From Streptomyces sp. RP5T (lineage in GTDB: Bacteria > Actinomycetota > Actinomycetes > Streptomycetales > Streptomycetaceae), in the NCBI RefSeq assembly GCF_003933965.1, contig NZ_RSAJ01000013.1, positions 1 through 38,923 of the forward strand: a stretch of DNA of 38,923 nucleotides, given 5' to 3'. The notes beneath the pieces were generated by a model. The model did not search any database, had not been told where the DNA came from, and saw nothing but the letters and a program-made list of their open reading frames with translations. This document shows, piece after piece, positions 16,636 to 25,236 of this stretch (position 1 is its first letter; every line of letters starts with the position of its first letter). A program made the position numbers and the translations under genes.

Positions 16636-16778
16636 GTGTGGATCAGATCCTTCTTTCGTGGACGCCCGCTATTTGACGCCCGACGGACCCGCACCGGCGA
16701 AAGTGCGGGGTACTGCAAGGGTACGGGCGATACGGCCCCTTTACGGAGCCGTACCGCCCGAATCCTGAAGACGACCGT

Positions 16779-16816
16779 GCGTCAGACGCGACGACGCTTC
16801 GGCGGACGGCAGCCGT
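16779..16816. repeat. 38-bp direct repeat, outer copy
   Basis: Identical over 38 bases to 16880-16917, which is the 3' end of rpsK including its stop codon; the copies are offset by 101 bp. This copy lies in the rpsK-rpoA gap and is not attached to a reading frame. Confidence 0.9.
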
Positions 16817-16825
16817 GCCGCGACA

Positions 16826-16848
16826 TGTGGGGGATGCCCCCCACACCC
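16826..16848. repeat. Palindrome between the two rpsK-end repeats
   Basis: The 63 bp between the two 38-bp copies contains GTGGGGG-ATGC-CCCCCAC, a perfect 7-bp stem with a 4-base loop. It resembles the small G-rich palindromes scattered between Streptomyces genes and may be an inserted miniature element or a transcript hairpin. Confidence 0.5.
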
Positions 16849-16879
16849 CCAGCCGACAGCCGAGCCGCCGTGAGCCTGC

Positions 16880-16917
16880 GCGTCAGACGCGACGACGCTT
16901 CGGCGGACGGCAGCCGT
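16880..16917. repeat. 38-bp direct repeat, copy inside rpsK
   Basis: This copy spans the last codons and the TGA of rpsK (stop codon at 16883-16885). It is the coding original of the detached copy at 16779-16816. Confidence 0.9.
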
Positions 16918-17287
16918 TGTGCGGCGTGGGCGTGACGTCCTGGATCGAGCCGACCTCGAGGCCGGTGGCCTGGAGGGAGCGGATCGCGGTCTCACGGCCG
17001 GAGCCGGGACCCTTGACGAACACGTCCACCTTGCGCATGCCGTGCTCCTGCGCGCGGCGGGCGGCCGACTCGGCGGCCATCTGCGCGGCGAAGGGGGTGG
17101 ACTTGCGCGAGCCCTTGAAGCCGACGTGGCCGGCGGAGGCCCAGGAGATCACGTTGCCCGAGGGGTCCGTGATCGAGACGATCGTGTTGTTGAACGTGCT
17201 CTTGATGTGGGCGTGCCCGTGAGCGACGTTCTTCTTTTCCTTGCGGCGCACCTTCTTGGCAGCGCCCTGACGACCCTTGGGGGGCAT
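16883..17287 (-). CDS. rpsK: 30S ribosomal protein S11
   Basis: Platform protein of the small subunit that contacts 16S rRNA around the mRNA exit region. The 134-residue sequence has [45 protein letters not shown] and the C-terminal [18 protein letters not shown], all invariant features. It follows rpsM by 70 bp. The last codons are duplicated 101 bp downstream. Length is typical. Confidence 0.98.
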   Translation of the reverse strand: MPPKGRQGAAKKVRRKEKKNVAHGHAHIKSTFNNTIVSITDPSGNVISWASAGHVGFKGSRKSTPFAAQMAAESAARRAQEHGMRKVDVFVKGPGSGRETAIRSLQATGLEVGSIQDVTPTPHNGCRPPKRRRV

Positions 17288-17357
17288 CTACAAACTCCTA
17301 CGGGGAGGTGGTCGGTCCTACAGCGAAGACCGCTGATGAAGCGTGGTCCGCTGAGGA

Positions 17358-17738
17358 CTACTTCTTGCCCGGCTTCTTCTTGCCGGCGATGGCGCGACGC
17401 GGGCCCTTGCGGGTACGAGCGTTCGTGCTGGTGCGCTGACCACGGACGGGCAGTCCACGGCGGTGGCGCAGACCCTGGTAGCAGCCGATCTCGACCTTGC
17501 GGCGGATGTCGGCCTGGATCTCGCGACGGAGGTCACCCTCGGTCTTGAGGTTGTTGTCGACGTACTCACGAATCGCGACGAGCTCCTCCTCGGAGAGGTC
17601 GCGAACGCGGGTGTTCGGGTTGACGCCGGTCTCGGCCAGCGTCTTCTGCGAAAGGGTCCGGCCGATGCCGAACACGTAGGTCAGGGCGACCTCCACGCGC
17701 TTTTCGCGCGGGATGTCAACACCGGAAACGCGTGCCAC
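17358..17738 (-). CDS. rpsM: 30S ribosomal protein S13
   Basis: Head protein forming intersubunit bridges and touching the P-site tRNA with its basic tail. The 126-residue sequence starts [20 protein letters not shown] and includes [29 protein letters not shown] and a lysine-rich end. A gap of 187 bp separates it from rpmJ; this gap contains a CCCCGG/CCGGGG hairpin (17815-17834) and an AT-rich patch near 17868-17880 that might hold an internal promoter. Confidence 0.98.
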   Translation of the reverse strand: MARVSGVDIPREKRVEVALTYVFGIGRTLSQKTLAETGVNPNTRVRDLSEEELVAIREYVDNNLKTEGDLRREIQADIRRKVEIGCYQGLRHRRGLPVRGQRTSTNARTRKGPRRAIAGKKKPGKK

Positions 17739-17814
17739 TTCAATGGCTCCTGGTGATCTTCGGAGGTCTTCCGCAGAACCGGCTCCCAGCCGCCGTACCA
17801 GGTACGAACTGGGT

Positions 17815-17834
17815 CCCCGGCCTCCGAACCGGGG
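17815..17834 (-). other. Hairpin in the rpmJ-rpsM gap
   Basis: CCCCGG pairs with CCGGGG across an 8-base loop, about 80 bases upstream of rpsM. It could be a leader structure of rpsM or a weak terminator after rpmJ; sequence alone does not decide. Confidence 0.35.
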
Positions 17835-17925
17835 GTGTCAGACGGAGTGCGTCTGGGCCCTGCGTATGAACATATTCAGCTTGCGTCGCGCGAATCCCTG
17901 CGAGAGCAGAGGGTTCGGTCGTGCG

Positions 17926-18039
17926 TCAGCCCTGGCGCTGCTTGTGGCGCGGGTTCTCGCAAATGACCATGACCCGACCGTGACGGCGGATCACCCTGCA
18001 CTTGTCGCAGATCTTCTTGACGCTCGGCTTGACCTTCAT
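17926..18039 (-). CDS. rpmJ: 50S ribosomal protein L36 (zinc-ribbon form)
   Basis: A 37-codon gene translated directly from the minus strand: it starts [14 protein letters not shown] and ends NPRHKQRQG. Cys11, Cys14, Cys27 and His32 form the CCCH zinc-ribbon of the zinc-containing L36 type. L36 binds 23S rRNA near the factor-binding region. It lies between infA and rpsM, its usual place. In many actinobacteria a second, cysteine-free L36 elsewhere replaces this form when zinc is scarce; none is in this window. Confidence 0.96.
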   Translation of the reverse strand: MKVKPSVKKICDKCRVIRRHGRVMVICENPRHKQRQG

Positions 18040-18098
18040 GGGATTGAGGTTCTCCGGGTCAGTGCCACCACCCCGCCGCAGCGGGATGCGGGCAAGAT

Positions 18099-18320
18099 CT
18101 ACTTGTACCGGTAGACGATCCGGCCACGCGTCAGGTCGTACGGAGACAACTCCACCACGACCCGGTCGTCAGGGAGGATACGGATGTAGTGCATACGCAT
18201 CTTGCCGCTGATGTGTGCCAGGACCTGGTGGCCGTTCTGGAGCTCGACCTTGAACATGGCGTTCGGAAGAGACTCGACGACAGTGCCCTCGATCTCGATG
18301 GCACCTTGCTTCTTGGCCAC
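18099..18320 (-). CDS. infA: Translation initiation factor IF-1
   Basis: 73-residue OB-fold protein that blocks the ribosomal A site during initiation. The sequence begins [26 protein letters not shown] and continues with [39 protein letters not shown] broken across strands 3-5, matching the family nearly end to end. It is followed by rpmJ after 59 bp. The 185-bp gap upstream contains TAGACT on the minus strand at 18414-18419, a good -10 box, so infA probably begins a new transcript. Confidence 0.98.
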   Translation of the reverse strand: MAKKQGAIEIEGTVVESLPNAMFKVELQNGHQVLAHISGKMRMHYIRILPDDRVVVELSPYDLTRGRIVYRYK

Positions 18321-18413
18321 GCTTCGCCCTTCGAATCGACTACCTTGATCGACTCACCTGCGTTTCCCCGAGGGGCGCATGCGGACATGCGGGTGCACGA
18401 GAGTCGACGAGTC

Positions 18414-18419
18414 AGTCTA
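18414..18419 (-). promoter_or_regulatory. Putative -10 box upstream of infA
   Basis: TAGACT on the minus strand, about 95 bases before the infA ATG. It fits the Streptomyces -10 consensus, but the bases 17 upstream (TCGTCT) are a poor -35. Confidence 0.35.
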
Positions 18420-18505
18420 CGTCAGCGCTCCCAGAAAGACGAATCGAGGATTCATGCCCCGAGAAGGAGATCCTTAAGCGCCCGCGCCCACGGAGGGCGA
18501 ACCAC

Positions 18506-19342
18506 CTAGGCCAGCGGATCCGGAGCCGCGACCACCCCGTGCTCCGCGAGCTTCGCCTTACCGCCGTCCGGAGCCGTGAGCACCAGCGGCCCCTCGTCGG
18601 TCAGGGCGACCGAGTGCTCCCAGTGCGACGACCACGTGCCGTCCGTCGTGATGACCGTCCACTCGTCCGACAGGACCTCCGTGCGCGGCGTGCCCAGGGA
18701 CACCATCGGCTCGATCGCCAGGCAGAACCCGGTGACCAGCTTCGGCCCCTTGCCCCGGCGCCGGTCGACGTAGTTCAGCAGGTGCGGGTCCATGTGCATC
18801 TCGGTGCCGATGCCGTGGCCGCCGTAGTCCTCGATGATGCCGTAGCGGCCGCCGCCCGGCTTCGGCTGGCGGCGGATGTACGTCTCGATGGCCCGGGAGA
18901 CGTCGACGAGCCGGTTGCCCTGCTTCATCGCCGCGATGCCGGCCCACATGGACTCCTCGGTCACCCGCGAGAGCTCGATCAGTTCCGGAGCGTGGCCCGA
19001 GCCGACGAAGGCGGTGTAGGCCGCGTCCCCGTGCCAGCCGTCGATGATGGCGCCGCAGTCGATGGAGATGATGTCGCCGTCCTTGAGGACGACCTCGTCG
19101 GACGGGATGCCGTGGACGACGACCTCGTTCACGGAGGTGCAGATCGTCGCCGGGAAGCCGCCGTAGCCCAGGAAGTTCGGCTTGGCGTCGTGCTCCGCGA
19201 GGACCTTGCGCGCGACCTGGTCGAGGTCCCTGGTGGTGGCCCCGGGCACCGCGGCCTCTCGGGTCGCCGCGTGGATGGCGGCGACGACAAGCCCCGCCTC
19301 GCGCATCTTGGCGATCTGCTCGGGGGTCTTGATCTGCACCAT
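18506..19342 (-). CDS. map: Type I methionine aminopeptidase
   Basis: Removes the N-terminal methionine from new proteins. The 278-residue sequence keeps the five metal ligands of the pita-bread fold: Asp95 (ISIDCGA), Asp106 (HGDAAYT), His176 (GGHGIG), Glu211 (AIEP) and Glu242 (EHSVALT), plus His78 (VVHGIP). There is no N-terminal zinc-finger or SH3-binding extension, so it is the short bacterial form. It follows adk but is separated from it by a hairpin at 19427-19460. Confidence 0.97.
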   Translation of the reverse strand: MVQIKTPEQIAKMREAGLVVAAIHAATREAAVPGATTRDLDQVARKVLAEHDAKPNFLGYGGFPATICTSVNEVVVHGIPSDEVVLKDGDIISIDCGAIIDGWHGDAAYTAFVGSGHAPELIELSRVTEESMWAGIAAMKQGNRLVDVSRAIETYIRRQPKPGGGRYGIIEDYGGHGIGTEMHMDPHLLNYVDRRRGKGPKLVTGFCLAIEPMVSLGTPRTEVLSDEWTVITTDGTWSSHWEHSVALTDEGPLVLTAPDGGKAKLAEHGVVAAPDPLA

Positions 19343-19426
19343 GCGGCGGGAGCCTTTCTGGAACCGGGAAAGCTGGCGGGGGGCGCCTTCGACAAGGCGC
19401 CTTCAACGATACGTGCACCCACACAG

Positions 19427-19460
19427 CAGCCGCGGCCCCCTCGTAAGGGAACCGCGGCTG
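19427..19460 (-). terminator. Hairpin between adk and map
   Basis: CAGCCGCGG (19427-19435) pairs perfectly with CCGCGGCTG (19452-19460); inner C and G runs can extend the stem around a TCGTAA loop. It lies 30 bases after the adk stop codon. Probable terminator or attenuator within the secY-adk-map series. Confidence 0.6.
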
Positions 19461-19490
19461 GCGTGAGCGTGAAACCGCTGCGGAAGACCG

Positions 19491-20153
19491 CTACGCGGCG
19501 TCGTCCTCGTGCTGGAGGGCCTCCATGGCGCGACTGGTGACGTCCTCCACCTTGCCGAGCGCCGAGATCGTGACCACCAGGCCCTGGGCCTTGTAGTAGT
19601 CGATGATCGGCTCGGTCTGGGTGTGGTAGACCTCCAGGCGCTTGCGGACCGTCTCCTCGGAGTCGTCGTCGCGCTGGTACAGCTCGCCGCCGCAGACGTC
19701 ACAGACGCCGTCCTGCTTCGGCGCCTTGTACGAGACGTGGAAGACGTGCGCCGAGTCGTTGCGGCAGATGCGGCGGCCGGCGATGCGCTTGACGACCTCC
19801 GCCTCGGGTACTTCGAGATCCAGTACCGCGTCGAGCTTCATGCCCTCGTGCTGCAGCATCTCGTCGAGCGACTCGGCCTGCGAGACGTTGCGCGGGAAGC
19901 CGTCGAGCAGGAAGCCGTTCTCGGCGTCGGGCTGCTCCATGCGGTCCTTGGCCATCCCGATGGTGACCTCGTCCGGAACCAGGTTGCCCGCGTCCATGTA
20001 GGACTTCGCGAGTTTGCCGAGGTCCGTCTGCTGGCTGATGTTGGCGCGGAACAGGTCGCCCGTGGAGATGTGCGGGATCGACAGGTTCGAGGCGAGGAAC
20101 GCGGCCTGCGTTCCCTTACCGGCGCCCGGCGGCCCGACGAGGACGATACGCAT
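19491..20153 (-). CDS. adk: Adenylate kinase
   Basis: Converts ATP + AMP to 2 ADP. The 220-residue long-form enzyme has the P-loop GPPGAGKGT (7-15), the AMP-site STGDLFR (30-36), LDGFPRN (83-89) and a LID of about 127-164. The LID carries Cys130-x2-Asp133 and Cys151-x2-Cys154, so it can form a zinc site, but with Asp as second ligand rather than the fourth as in Bacillus. The ATG overlaps the secY stop by one base (TGATG), giving tight translational coupling in the classical secY-adk order. Confidence 0.97.
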   Translation of the reverse strand: MRIVLVGPPGAGKGTQAAFLASNLSIPHISTGDLFRANISQQTDLGKLAKSYMDAGNLVPDEVTIGMAKDRMEQPDAENGFLLDGFPRNVSQAESLDEMLQHEGMKLDAVLDLEVPEAEVVKRIAGRRICRNDSAHVFHVSYKAPKQDGVCDVCGGELYQRDDDSEETVRKRLEVYHTQTEPIIDYYKAQGLVVTISALGKVEDVTSRAMEALQHEDDAA

Positions 20154-21466
20154 CAGCGGAGGAACCCTTCGTAATTGCGCTGCTGGAGCTGGCTCTCGAT
20201 CTGCTTCACCGTCTCGAGACCCACACCCACGATGATCAGGATGCTCGTCCCGCCGAAGGGGAAGTTCTGGCTTGCCCCGAAGCCGACCAACGCCATCGTT
20301 GGCACAAGAGCGATCAGACCCAAGTACAGCGAACCCGGCCAGGTGATCCGGTTGAGTACGTACGACAGGTACTCAGCGGTCGGTCGGCCAGCCCGGATGC
20401 CCGGGATGAAGCCACCATACTTCTTCATGTTGTCGGCGACTTCCTCGGGGTTGAAGGAGATCGCCACGTAGAAGAACGCGAAGAACACGATGAGCAAGAA
20501 GTACAGAGTGATGTAGATCGGGTGGTCGCCCTTGACGAGGTTCTGCTCGATCCAGGTCTTCCAGCCCGAGTTGCTCTTCGAGAACTGCGCCACCAGCGCC
20601 GGGATGTAGAGCAGCGACGACGCGAAGATGACCGGGATCACACCGGCCTGGTTGACCTTCAGCGGGATGTACGTCGAGGTACCGCCGTAGGACCGGCGGC
20701 CGATCATGCGCTTCGCGTACTGCACCGGGATGCGCCGCTGGGCCTGCTCGACGAAGACCACCAGGCCGACCATGACCAGGCCGACCGCGATGACGGTGCC
20801 GAACTCGATCCAGCCGCCGGCCAGGGTGCCCTGCTTCTTGATGGCCCACAGCGCGGACGGGAAGGTGGCGGCGATCGAGATGAACATCAGGATCGACATG
20901 CCGTTGCCGATGCCGCGGTCGGTGATGAGCTCACCGAGCCACATGACGACGGCCGTACCGGCGGTCATCGTGATGACCATGACGATCGTGGTGAAGATCG
21001 CGCGGTCCGGGACGATGCTCGACGCGACGGTGCAGCCGGAGAAGAGCGCGCCGCTGCGGGCGGTGGCGACGAGACCGGTGCCCTGGAGGATGGCGAGCGC
21101 CACCGTGAGGTAACGGGTGTACTGCGTGATCTTCGCCGTGCCGGCCTGGCCCTCCTTCTTCAGGGCTTCCAGACGCGGGATGACCACGGTCAGCAGCTGC
21201 AGAATGATGCTCGCCGTGATGTACGGCATGATGCCCAGCGCGAAGATCGTGATCTGCAGCAGAGCGCCGCCGCTGAACATGTTGACCAGACCGAAGAGTC
21301 CCGTGTTGCCGGACGCCTGGTCCACGCACTCCTGGACGGACTTGTAGTCGACACCAGGGATCGGGATGTGGGTACCCACCCGGTACACCACGATGATGCC
21401 GAGCGTGAAGAGCAGCTTCTTGCGCAGGTCGGGCGTCTTGAACGCCCGGGCGAACGCGGTGAGCAC
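20153..21466 (-). CDS. secY: Protein translocase subunit SecY
   Basis: Channel-forming subunit of the Sec translocon in the cytoplasmic membrane. The 437-residue protein has ten predicted helices; visible landmarks are the N-terminal [30 protein letters not shown] broken by a polar turn, the plug region with [24 protein letters not shown], and [30 protein letters not shown] before helix 7. The start is a GTG behind AGGAGG. A hairpin separates it from rplO, so secY-adk may be transcribed from its own promoter in the 119 bp between; CATATT on the minus strand near 21526 is a possible -10. Confidence 0.98.
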   Translation of the reverse strand: MLTAFARAFKTPDLRKKLLFTLGIIVVYRVGTHIPIPGVDYKSVQECVDQASGNTGLFGLVNMFSGGALLQITIFALGIMPYITASIILQLLTVVIPRLEALKKEGQAGTAKITQYTRYLTVALAILQGTGLVATARSGALFSGCTVASSIVPDRAIFTTIVMVITMTAGTAVVMWLGELITDRGIGNGMSILMFISIAATFPSALWAIKKQGTLAGGWIEFGTVIAVGLVMVGLVVFVEQAQRRIPVQYAKRMIGRRSYGGTSTYIPLKVNQAGVIPVIFASSLLYIPALVAQFSKSNSGWKTWIEQNLVKGDHPIYITLYFLLIVFFAFFYVAISFNPEEVADNMKKYGGFIPGIRAGRPTAEYLSYVLNRITWPGSLYLGLIALVPTMALVGFGASQNFPFGGTSILIIVGVGLETVKQIESQLQQRNYEGFLR

Positions 21467-21585
21467 GGTGCCTCCTGCGACCCCCGCGCTACTGCGTCAA
21501 GGGTGACGGTCTTGAGGTTCGACGAATATGTGGGAAAGCAGTGCAGGCCACCTTACCCGGGCCGCCGCCTGCCGTGGAACGACCA

Positions 21586-21618
21586 ACCGGGGATACCTCG
21601 TTGTGAGGTATCCCCGGT
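21586..21618 (-). terminator. Terminator after rplO
   Basis: Perfect 14-bp inverted repeat (21586-21599 with 21605-21618, loop GTTGT), 25 bases after the rplO stop. It separates the spc ribosomal-protein genes from secY. Confidence 0.75.
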
Positions 21619-21642
21619 GGGTACTGCTTCAGGTCATCGCAC

Positions 21643-22098
21643 TCAGACGAGCTCGGTGACCGTGCCGCCGGCGGCGGTGATCTTCTCCTTGGCGGAGCCG
21701 GAGACGGCGTCGACCGTCACCTGCAGCGCCACGGAGATCTCGCCCTGGCCGAGGACCTTGACGAGGCTGTTCTTGCGAACCGCACCCTTGGCCACCAGAC
21801 CCTCGACGGTGACCTCGCCACCCTCGGGGTAGAGCGCGGCCAGCTTGTCGAGGTTCACGACCTGGAACTCGGTCTTGAACGGGTTCTTGAAGCCCTTCAG
21901 CTTCGGAAGACGCATGTGGAGGGGCATCTGGCCACCCTCGAAGCGCTCCGGAACCTGGTAACGGGCCTTCGTGCCCTTGGTACCACGACCGGCCGTCTTA
22001 CCCTTCGACGCCTCACCACGACCCACACGGGTCTTGGCGGTCTTGGCGCCCGGGGCGGGACGGAGGTTGTGGATCTTGAGCGGGTTGTTCTCCGCCAT
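21643..22098 (-). CDS. rplO: 50S ribosomal protein L15
   Basis: 151 residues. Typical L15: N-terminal [15 protein letters not shown], then the Gly/Lys/Arg-rich [19 protein letters not shown] arm that penetrates 23S rRNA, followed by [18 protein letters not shown] and a globular C-terminal domain ending in a [13 protein letters not shown] motif. It is the last ribosomal-protein gene of the spc operon, two bases after rpmD, and is followed by a strong hairpin. Confidence 0.98.
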   Translation of the reverse strand: MAENNPLKIHNLRPAPGAKTAKTRVGRGEASKGKTAGRGTKGTKARYQVPERFEGGQMPLHMRLPKLKGFKNPFKTEFQVVNLDKLAALYPEGGEVTVEGLVAKGAVRKNSLVKVLGQGEISVALQVTVDAVSGSAKEKITAAGGTVTELV

Positions 22099-22100
22099 GA

Positions 22101-22283
22101 TCAGTCGACCTCCTCGACCGTCACGAGGTGGCGGACGGTGTGCACCATGCCGCGGAACTCGGGGCGGTCCTCCTTGACGACCTGCGTGTTGATGCCCTTG
22201 AGACCAAGGGAGCGCAGGGTGTCACGGTGGTTCTGCTTGCTGCCGATGTACGACTTCGTCTGCGTGATCTTGAGCTGAGCCAT
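22101..22283 (-). CDS. rpmD: 50S ribosomal protein L30
   Basis: 60-residue protein ([17 protein letters not shown] onward) with the characteristic [10 protein letters not shown] segment and VRHLVTVEE at the end. The ATG at 22281-22283 overlaps the rpsE TAA by one base (TAATG) and fixes the start; a longer upstream frame is not L30. Bacterial-type short L30, in its usual S5-L30-L15 order. Confidence 0.97.
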   Translation of the reverse strand: MAQLKITQTKSYIGSKQNHRDTLRSLGLKGINTQVVKEDRPEFRGMVHTVRHLVTVEEVD

Positions 22284-22891
22284 TACGCAGCACCAGCCCC
22301 GGCACGCGCACGGAGCAGAGCCGCGGGAGCGACGTCCTCGAGGGGCAGACCGCGGCGGGCCGCGATCTCCTCGGGACGCTGCAGGCCCTTCAGGGCCTCC
22401 ACGGTCGCGTGCACGATGTTGATCGCGTTCGACGAGCCGAGCGACTTCGACAGCACGTCGTGGATACCGGCGCACTCCAGGACGGCACGCACGGGACCAC
22501 CGGCGATAACACCGGTACCCGGCGAAGCCGGCTTGAGGAGAACGACGCCGGCAGCCTTCTCACCCGTGATCGGGTGCGGGATGGTGCCCTGGATACGGGG
22601 GACCTTGAAGAAGTGCTTCTTGGCCTCCTCAACACCCTTGGCGATGGCGGCCGGCACCTCCTTGGCCTTGCCGTAACCGACACCCACGGTGCCGTCACCG
22701 TCGCCCACCACGACCAGCGCGGTGAAGCTGAAGCGACGACCACCCTTCACAACCTTGGCGACACGGTTGATCGCGACGACACGCTCAACGTAAGCAGTCT
22801 TCTCGGCGGCGGCTGCGCCACCGTCACGACCCTTACGGTCCCGCCGCTCGCCGCCACCGGCACCGCCACCGCGGCGCTGGGGTCCAGCCAT
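22283..22891 (-). CDS. rpsE: 30S ribosomal protein S5
   Basis: 202 residues. After a Gly/Arg/Asp-rich N-terminal extension of about 30 residues, the double-stranded RNA-binding domain starts at [22 protein letters not shown]. That loop is the region whose changes give spectinomycin resistance elsewhere, and it looks wild type here. [20 protein letters not shown] and [16 protein letters not shown] complete the S5 fold. It is coupled to rpmD by a one-base overlap. Confidence 0.98.
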   Translation of the reverse strand: MAGPQRRGGGAGGGERRDRKGRDGGAAAAEKTAYVERVVAINRVAKVVKGGRRFSFTALVVVGDGDGTVGVGYGKAKEVPAAIAKGVEEAKKHFFKVPRIQGTIPHPITGEKAAGVVLLKPASPGTGVIAGGPVRAVLECAGIHDVLSKSLGSSNAINIVHATVEALKGLQRPEEIAARRGLPLEDVAPAALLRARAGAGAA

Positions 22892-22927
22892 TGGATTACC
22901 TCTCTCTTTCCGCTAGCTTCGAGCGGC

Positions 22928-23311
22928 TCAGAACTTGAGCCCGGCTTCGCGGGCGGCGTCCGCCAGGGCGGCGATGCGCCCGGCGTACTGGTTGCCACCA
23001 CGGTCGAATACGACGGCCTCGACACCGGCGGCCTTGGCGCGCTCGGCGACCAGGGCGCCGACCTGCTTGGCCTGCGCGGACTTGTCGCCCTCGCCACCGC
23101 GGACCGTGGTGTCCAGGGTGGACGCCGACGCCAGGGTGTGACCCTTGATGTCGTCGATCACCTGGGCCACGATGTGGCGGTTCGAGCGGGTAACGACCAG
23201 ACGGGGACGCTCCGCCGTACCGGCGATCCGCTTGCGGATCCGGATGTGGCGGCGCTTGATCGCGGCGCGCTTGTAGGCGTCGCCCTTCAGGATCTTCTGT
23301 CCGTATGCCAT
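22928..23311 (-). CDS. rplR: 50S ribosomal protein L18
   Basis: 127-residue 5S rRNA-binding protein. Characteristic segments are a basic N-terminus ([17 protein letters not shown]), [24 protein letters not shown] and the C-terminal [24 protein letters not shown]. It starts three bases after the rplF stop codon and precedes rpsE, the canonical L6-L18-S5 order. Confidence 0.97.
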   Translation of the reverse strand: MAYGQKILKGDAYKRAAIKRRHIRIRKRIAGTAERPRLVVTRSNRHIVAQVIDDIKGHTLASASTLDTTVRGGEGDKSAQAKQVGALVAERAKAAGVEAVVFDRGGNQYAGRIAALADAAREAGLKF

Positions 23312-23314
23312 GGC

Positions 23315-23854
23315 TTACTTACCCGCCTTTCCGACCTTGCGGCGGATGACTTCGCCCTCGTACTTGACGCCCTTGGCCTTGTACGGGTCGGGCTTGCGCA
23401 GCTTGCGGATGTTGGCCGCAACCTCGCCGACCTTCTGCTTGTCGATGCCCTCGACCGAGAACCGGGTGGGGGCCTCCACCTTGAAGGTGATGCCCTCGGG
23501 GGCCTCGACGGTGATCGGGTGGCTGTAGCCGAGAGCGAACTCGAGGTTCGAACCCTTGGCCTGCACGCGGTAACCGACACCGCTGATCTCGAGCTTCTTC
23601 ACGTAACCCTGGGTCACGCCGGTGATCATGTTCGCCACCAGCGTGCGGGACAGGCCGTGCAGGGCCTTGTTCTGACGCTCGTCGTTGGGGCGGGTGACGT
23701 TGAGAACGCCGTCCTCACCCTTGGCGATGTCGATCGGCGCAGCGACGGTGTGGGTCAGTTCGCCCTTGGGGCCCTTGACCGAGACCGTACGGCCGTCGAT
23801 GGTGACGTCCACGCCGGCGGGAACCGTGATGGGGAGCTTGCCAATACGCGACAT
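23315..23854 (-). CDS. rplF: 50S ribosomal protein L6
   Basis: 179 residues with the two repeated L6 domains: the N-terminal one from [14 protein letters not shown] to about 80, and the C-terminal one containing [18 protein letters not shown] and the [16 protein letters not shown] tail (here [14 protein letters not shown]). It binds 23S rRNA close to the factor-binding site. Spacing to rpsH (24 bp) and rplR (3 bp) is tight. Confidence 0.98.
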   Translation of the reverse strand: MSRIGKLPITVPAGVDVTIDGRTVSVKGPKGELTHTVAAPIDIAKGEDGVLNVTRPNDERQNKALHGLSRTLVANMITGVTQGYVKKLEISGVGYRVQAKGSNLEFALGYSHPITVEAPEGITFKVEAPTRFSVEGIDKQKVGEVAANIRKLRKPDPYKAKGVKYEGEVIRRKVGKAGK

Positions 23855-23878
23855 AGCTGTTTCCTCCGTTCCCTTCCG

Positions 23879-24277
23879 CTACCAGACGTAGGCGAGGACT
23901 TCTCCGCCTACGCCCTTCTTGCCGGCCTGCTTGTCGGTGAGGAGCCCGTGCGACGTGGAGATGATCGCCACGCCCAGGCCGCCGAGCACCTTCGGCAGGT
24001 TGGTGGACTTCGCGTAAACCCGGAGACCGGGCTTGGAGATCCGCTTGATGCCCGCGATGGAGCGCTCACGGTTCGGGCCGAACTTCAGCTCGAGGACGAG
24101 GTTCTTGCCGACCTCGGCGTCCTCGACCTTCCAGCCCGTGATGAAGCCCTCCTGCTGGAGGATCTCCGCGATGTGAGACTTGATCTTGGACGCCGGCATC
24201 GTCACGGAGTCGTGGTACGCCGAGTTCGCGTTCCGCAGACGCGTAAGCATGTCTGCGATCGGATCAGTCATGGTCAT
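23879..24277 (-). CDS. rpsH: 30S ribosomal protein S8
   Basis: 132 residues. It begins with [17 protein letters not shown] and ends with a [26 protein letters not shown] region, typical of S8, which binds the central domain of 16S rRNA and represses the spc operon in E. coli. Start: ATG at 24277 or, two codons later, 24271; both fit. The bases just before the start form GGCC-GAA-GGCC (24283-24293), a small hairpin overlapping the ribosome-binding site. A 210-bp structured gap lies upstream. Confidence 0.97.
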   Translation of the reverse strand: MTMTDPIADMLTRLRNANSAYHDSVTMPASKIKSHIAEILQQEGFITGWKVEDAEVGKNLVLELKFGPNRERSIAGIKRISKPGLRVYAKSTNLPKVLGGLGVAIISTSHGLLTDKQAGKKGVGGEVLAYVW

Positions 24278-24282
24278 GAATT

Positions 24283-24293
24283 GGCCTTCGGCC
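24283..24293 (-). promoter_or_regulatory. Hairpin over the rpsH ribosome-binding site
   Basis: On the minus strand GGCC-GAA-GGCC ends six bases before the rpsH ATG, and the GAAGG that would serve as Shine-Dalgarno sequence is inside it. It could limit S8 translation or be a binding site for feedback control. Confidence 0.4.
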
Positions 24294-24310
24294 TCTCTCG
24301 CCGGGGTTTC

Positions 24311-24439
24311 CAGGTGCCCATCCCTCTCCTCGATCCGAGACGAGGCGGGTGCGGTGCGGTGGACCTACGGCGTAGTAAGTCGTATGGGCGTCCAGGCGCC
24401 CAACCCTCCCAGCCTAAGCCATGGAGGGGTGGGCACCTG
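24311..24439 (-). other. Structured 129-bp segment in the rpsN-rpsH gap
   Basis: Bounded by 16-base inverted repeats (24311-24326 and 24424-24439) that match at 15 positions. Inside are two smaller hairpins on the minus strand, TGGGCG...CGCCCA (24385-24402) and CTACG...CGTAG near 24366-24376. No gene is seen in the whole 24278-24487 gap. It is either an RNA structure within the spc mRNA or a small inserted inverted-repeat element. Confidence 0.5.
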
Positions 24440-24487
24440 ACACTGCCCTTTACTTACCGAGAGCTTCGGGAATCCCCAAGTAGGGAA

Positions 24488-24673
24488 TTACCAGGAGCTC
24501 TTGGTCACGCCCGGCAGCTCGCCACGGTGAGCCATCTCACGAAGGCACACGCGGCACAGGCCGAACTTGCGGTACACGGAGTGCGGACGGCCGCAGCGCT
24601 GGCAGCGCGTGTAGCCACGTACACCGAACTTGGGCTTGCGAGCAGCCTTGGCAATCAGAGCCTTCTTCGCCAT
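24488..24673 (-). CDS. rpsN: 30S ribosomal protein S14, zinc-binding type Z
   Basis: 61 residues. Cys24-x2-Cys27 and Cys40-x2-Cys43 form the zinc ribbon of the short (type Z) S14. [48 protein letters not shown] fill the rest of the fold. ATG at 24671-24673 is chosen; an upstream in-frame codon adds only three residues and overlaps rplE. The gene begins five bases after the rplE stop. A long gap to rpsH follows. Confidence 0.97.
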   Translation of the reverse strand: MAKKALIAKAARKPKFGVRGYTRCQRCGRPHSVYRKFGLCRVCLREMAHRGELPGVTKSSW

Positions 24674-24678
24674 CTCGC

Positions 24679-25236
24679 TCACGCCTCCTTGAAGGGGAAG
24701 CCGAGGTGACGAAGGAGCGCGCGGCCCTCAGCGTCGTTGGTCGCCGTGGTCACCACGGTGATGTCCATGCCCCGGGTACGGTCGATCTTGTCCTGGTCGA
24801 TCTCGTGGAACATGACCTGCTCGGTGAGACCGAAGGTGTAGTTGCCACGGCCGTCGAACTGCTTGGGGGACAGACCACGGAAGTCGCGGATGCGCGGCAG
24901 CGCGAGCGACAGGGTGCGGTCCAGGAACTCCCACATGCGGTCGCCACGAAGCGTGACGTGGGCACCGATCGGCTGGCCCTCACGCAGCTTGAACTGCGCG
25001 ATGGACTTACGGGCCTTGGTGACGGCCGGCTTCTGACCCGTGATCGTGGTGAGGTCGCGGATGGCGCCCTCGATCAGCTTGGAGTCGCGGGCGGCGTCGC
25101 CCACACCCATGTTGACCACGATCTTGACGAGGCCGGGGATCTGCATGACGTTCTCGTACTTGAACTCGTCACGCAGCTTGCCCGCGATCTCCTCGCGGTA
25201 CTTCGTCTTGAGACGCGGAGTGGTGGTGGTAGCCAT
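24679..25236 (-). CDS. rplE: 50S ribosomal protein L5
   Basis: 185-residue 5S rRNA-binding protein that also contacts P-site tRNA. Landmarks are [18 protein letters not shown] near the N-terminus, [47 protein letters not shown] and the C-terminal [20 protein letters not shown]. Its ATG overlaps the rplX stop by one base (TGATG). Confidence 0.98.
   Translation of the reverse strand: MATTTTPRLKTKYREEIAGKLRDEFKYENVMQIPGLVKIVVNMGVGDAARDSKLIEGAIRDLTTITGQKPAVTKARKSIAQFKLREGQPIGAHVTLRGDRMWEFLDRTLSLALPRIRDFRGLSPKQFDGRGNYTFGLTEQVMFHEIDQDKIDRTRGMDITVVTTATNDAEGRALLRHLGFPFKEA

Noticed and set aside
22409..24709. A 766-codon plus-strand frame opposite rpsE, rplR, rplF and rpsH
   Set aside because: It runs antisense across several certain ribosomal genes and their gaps, with composition typical of mirror frames.
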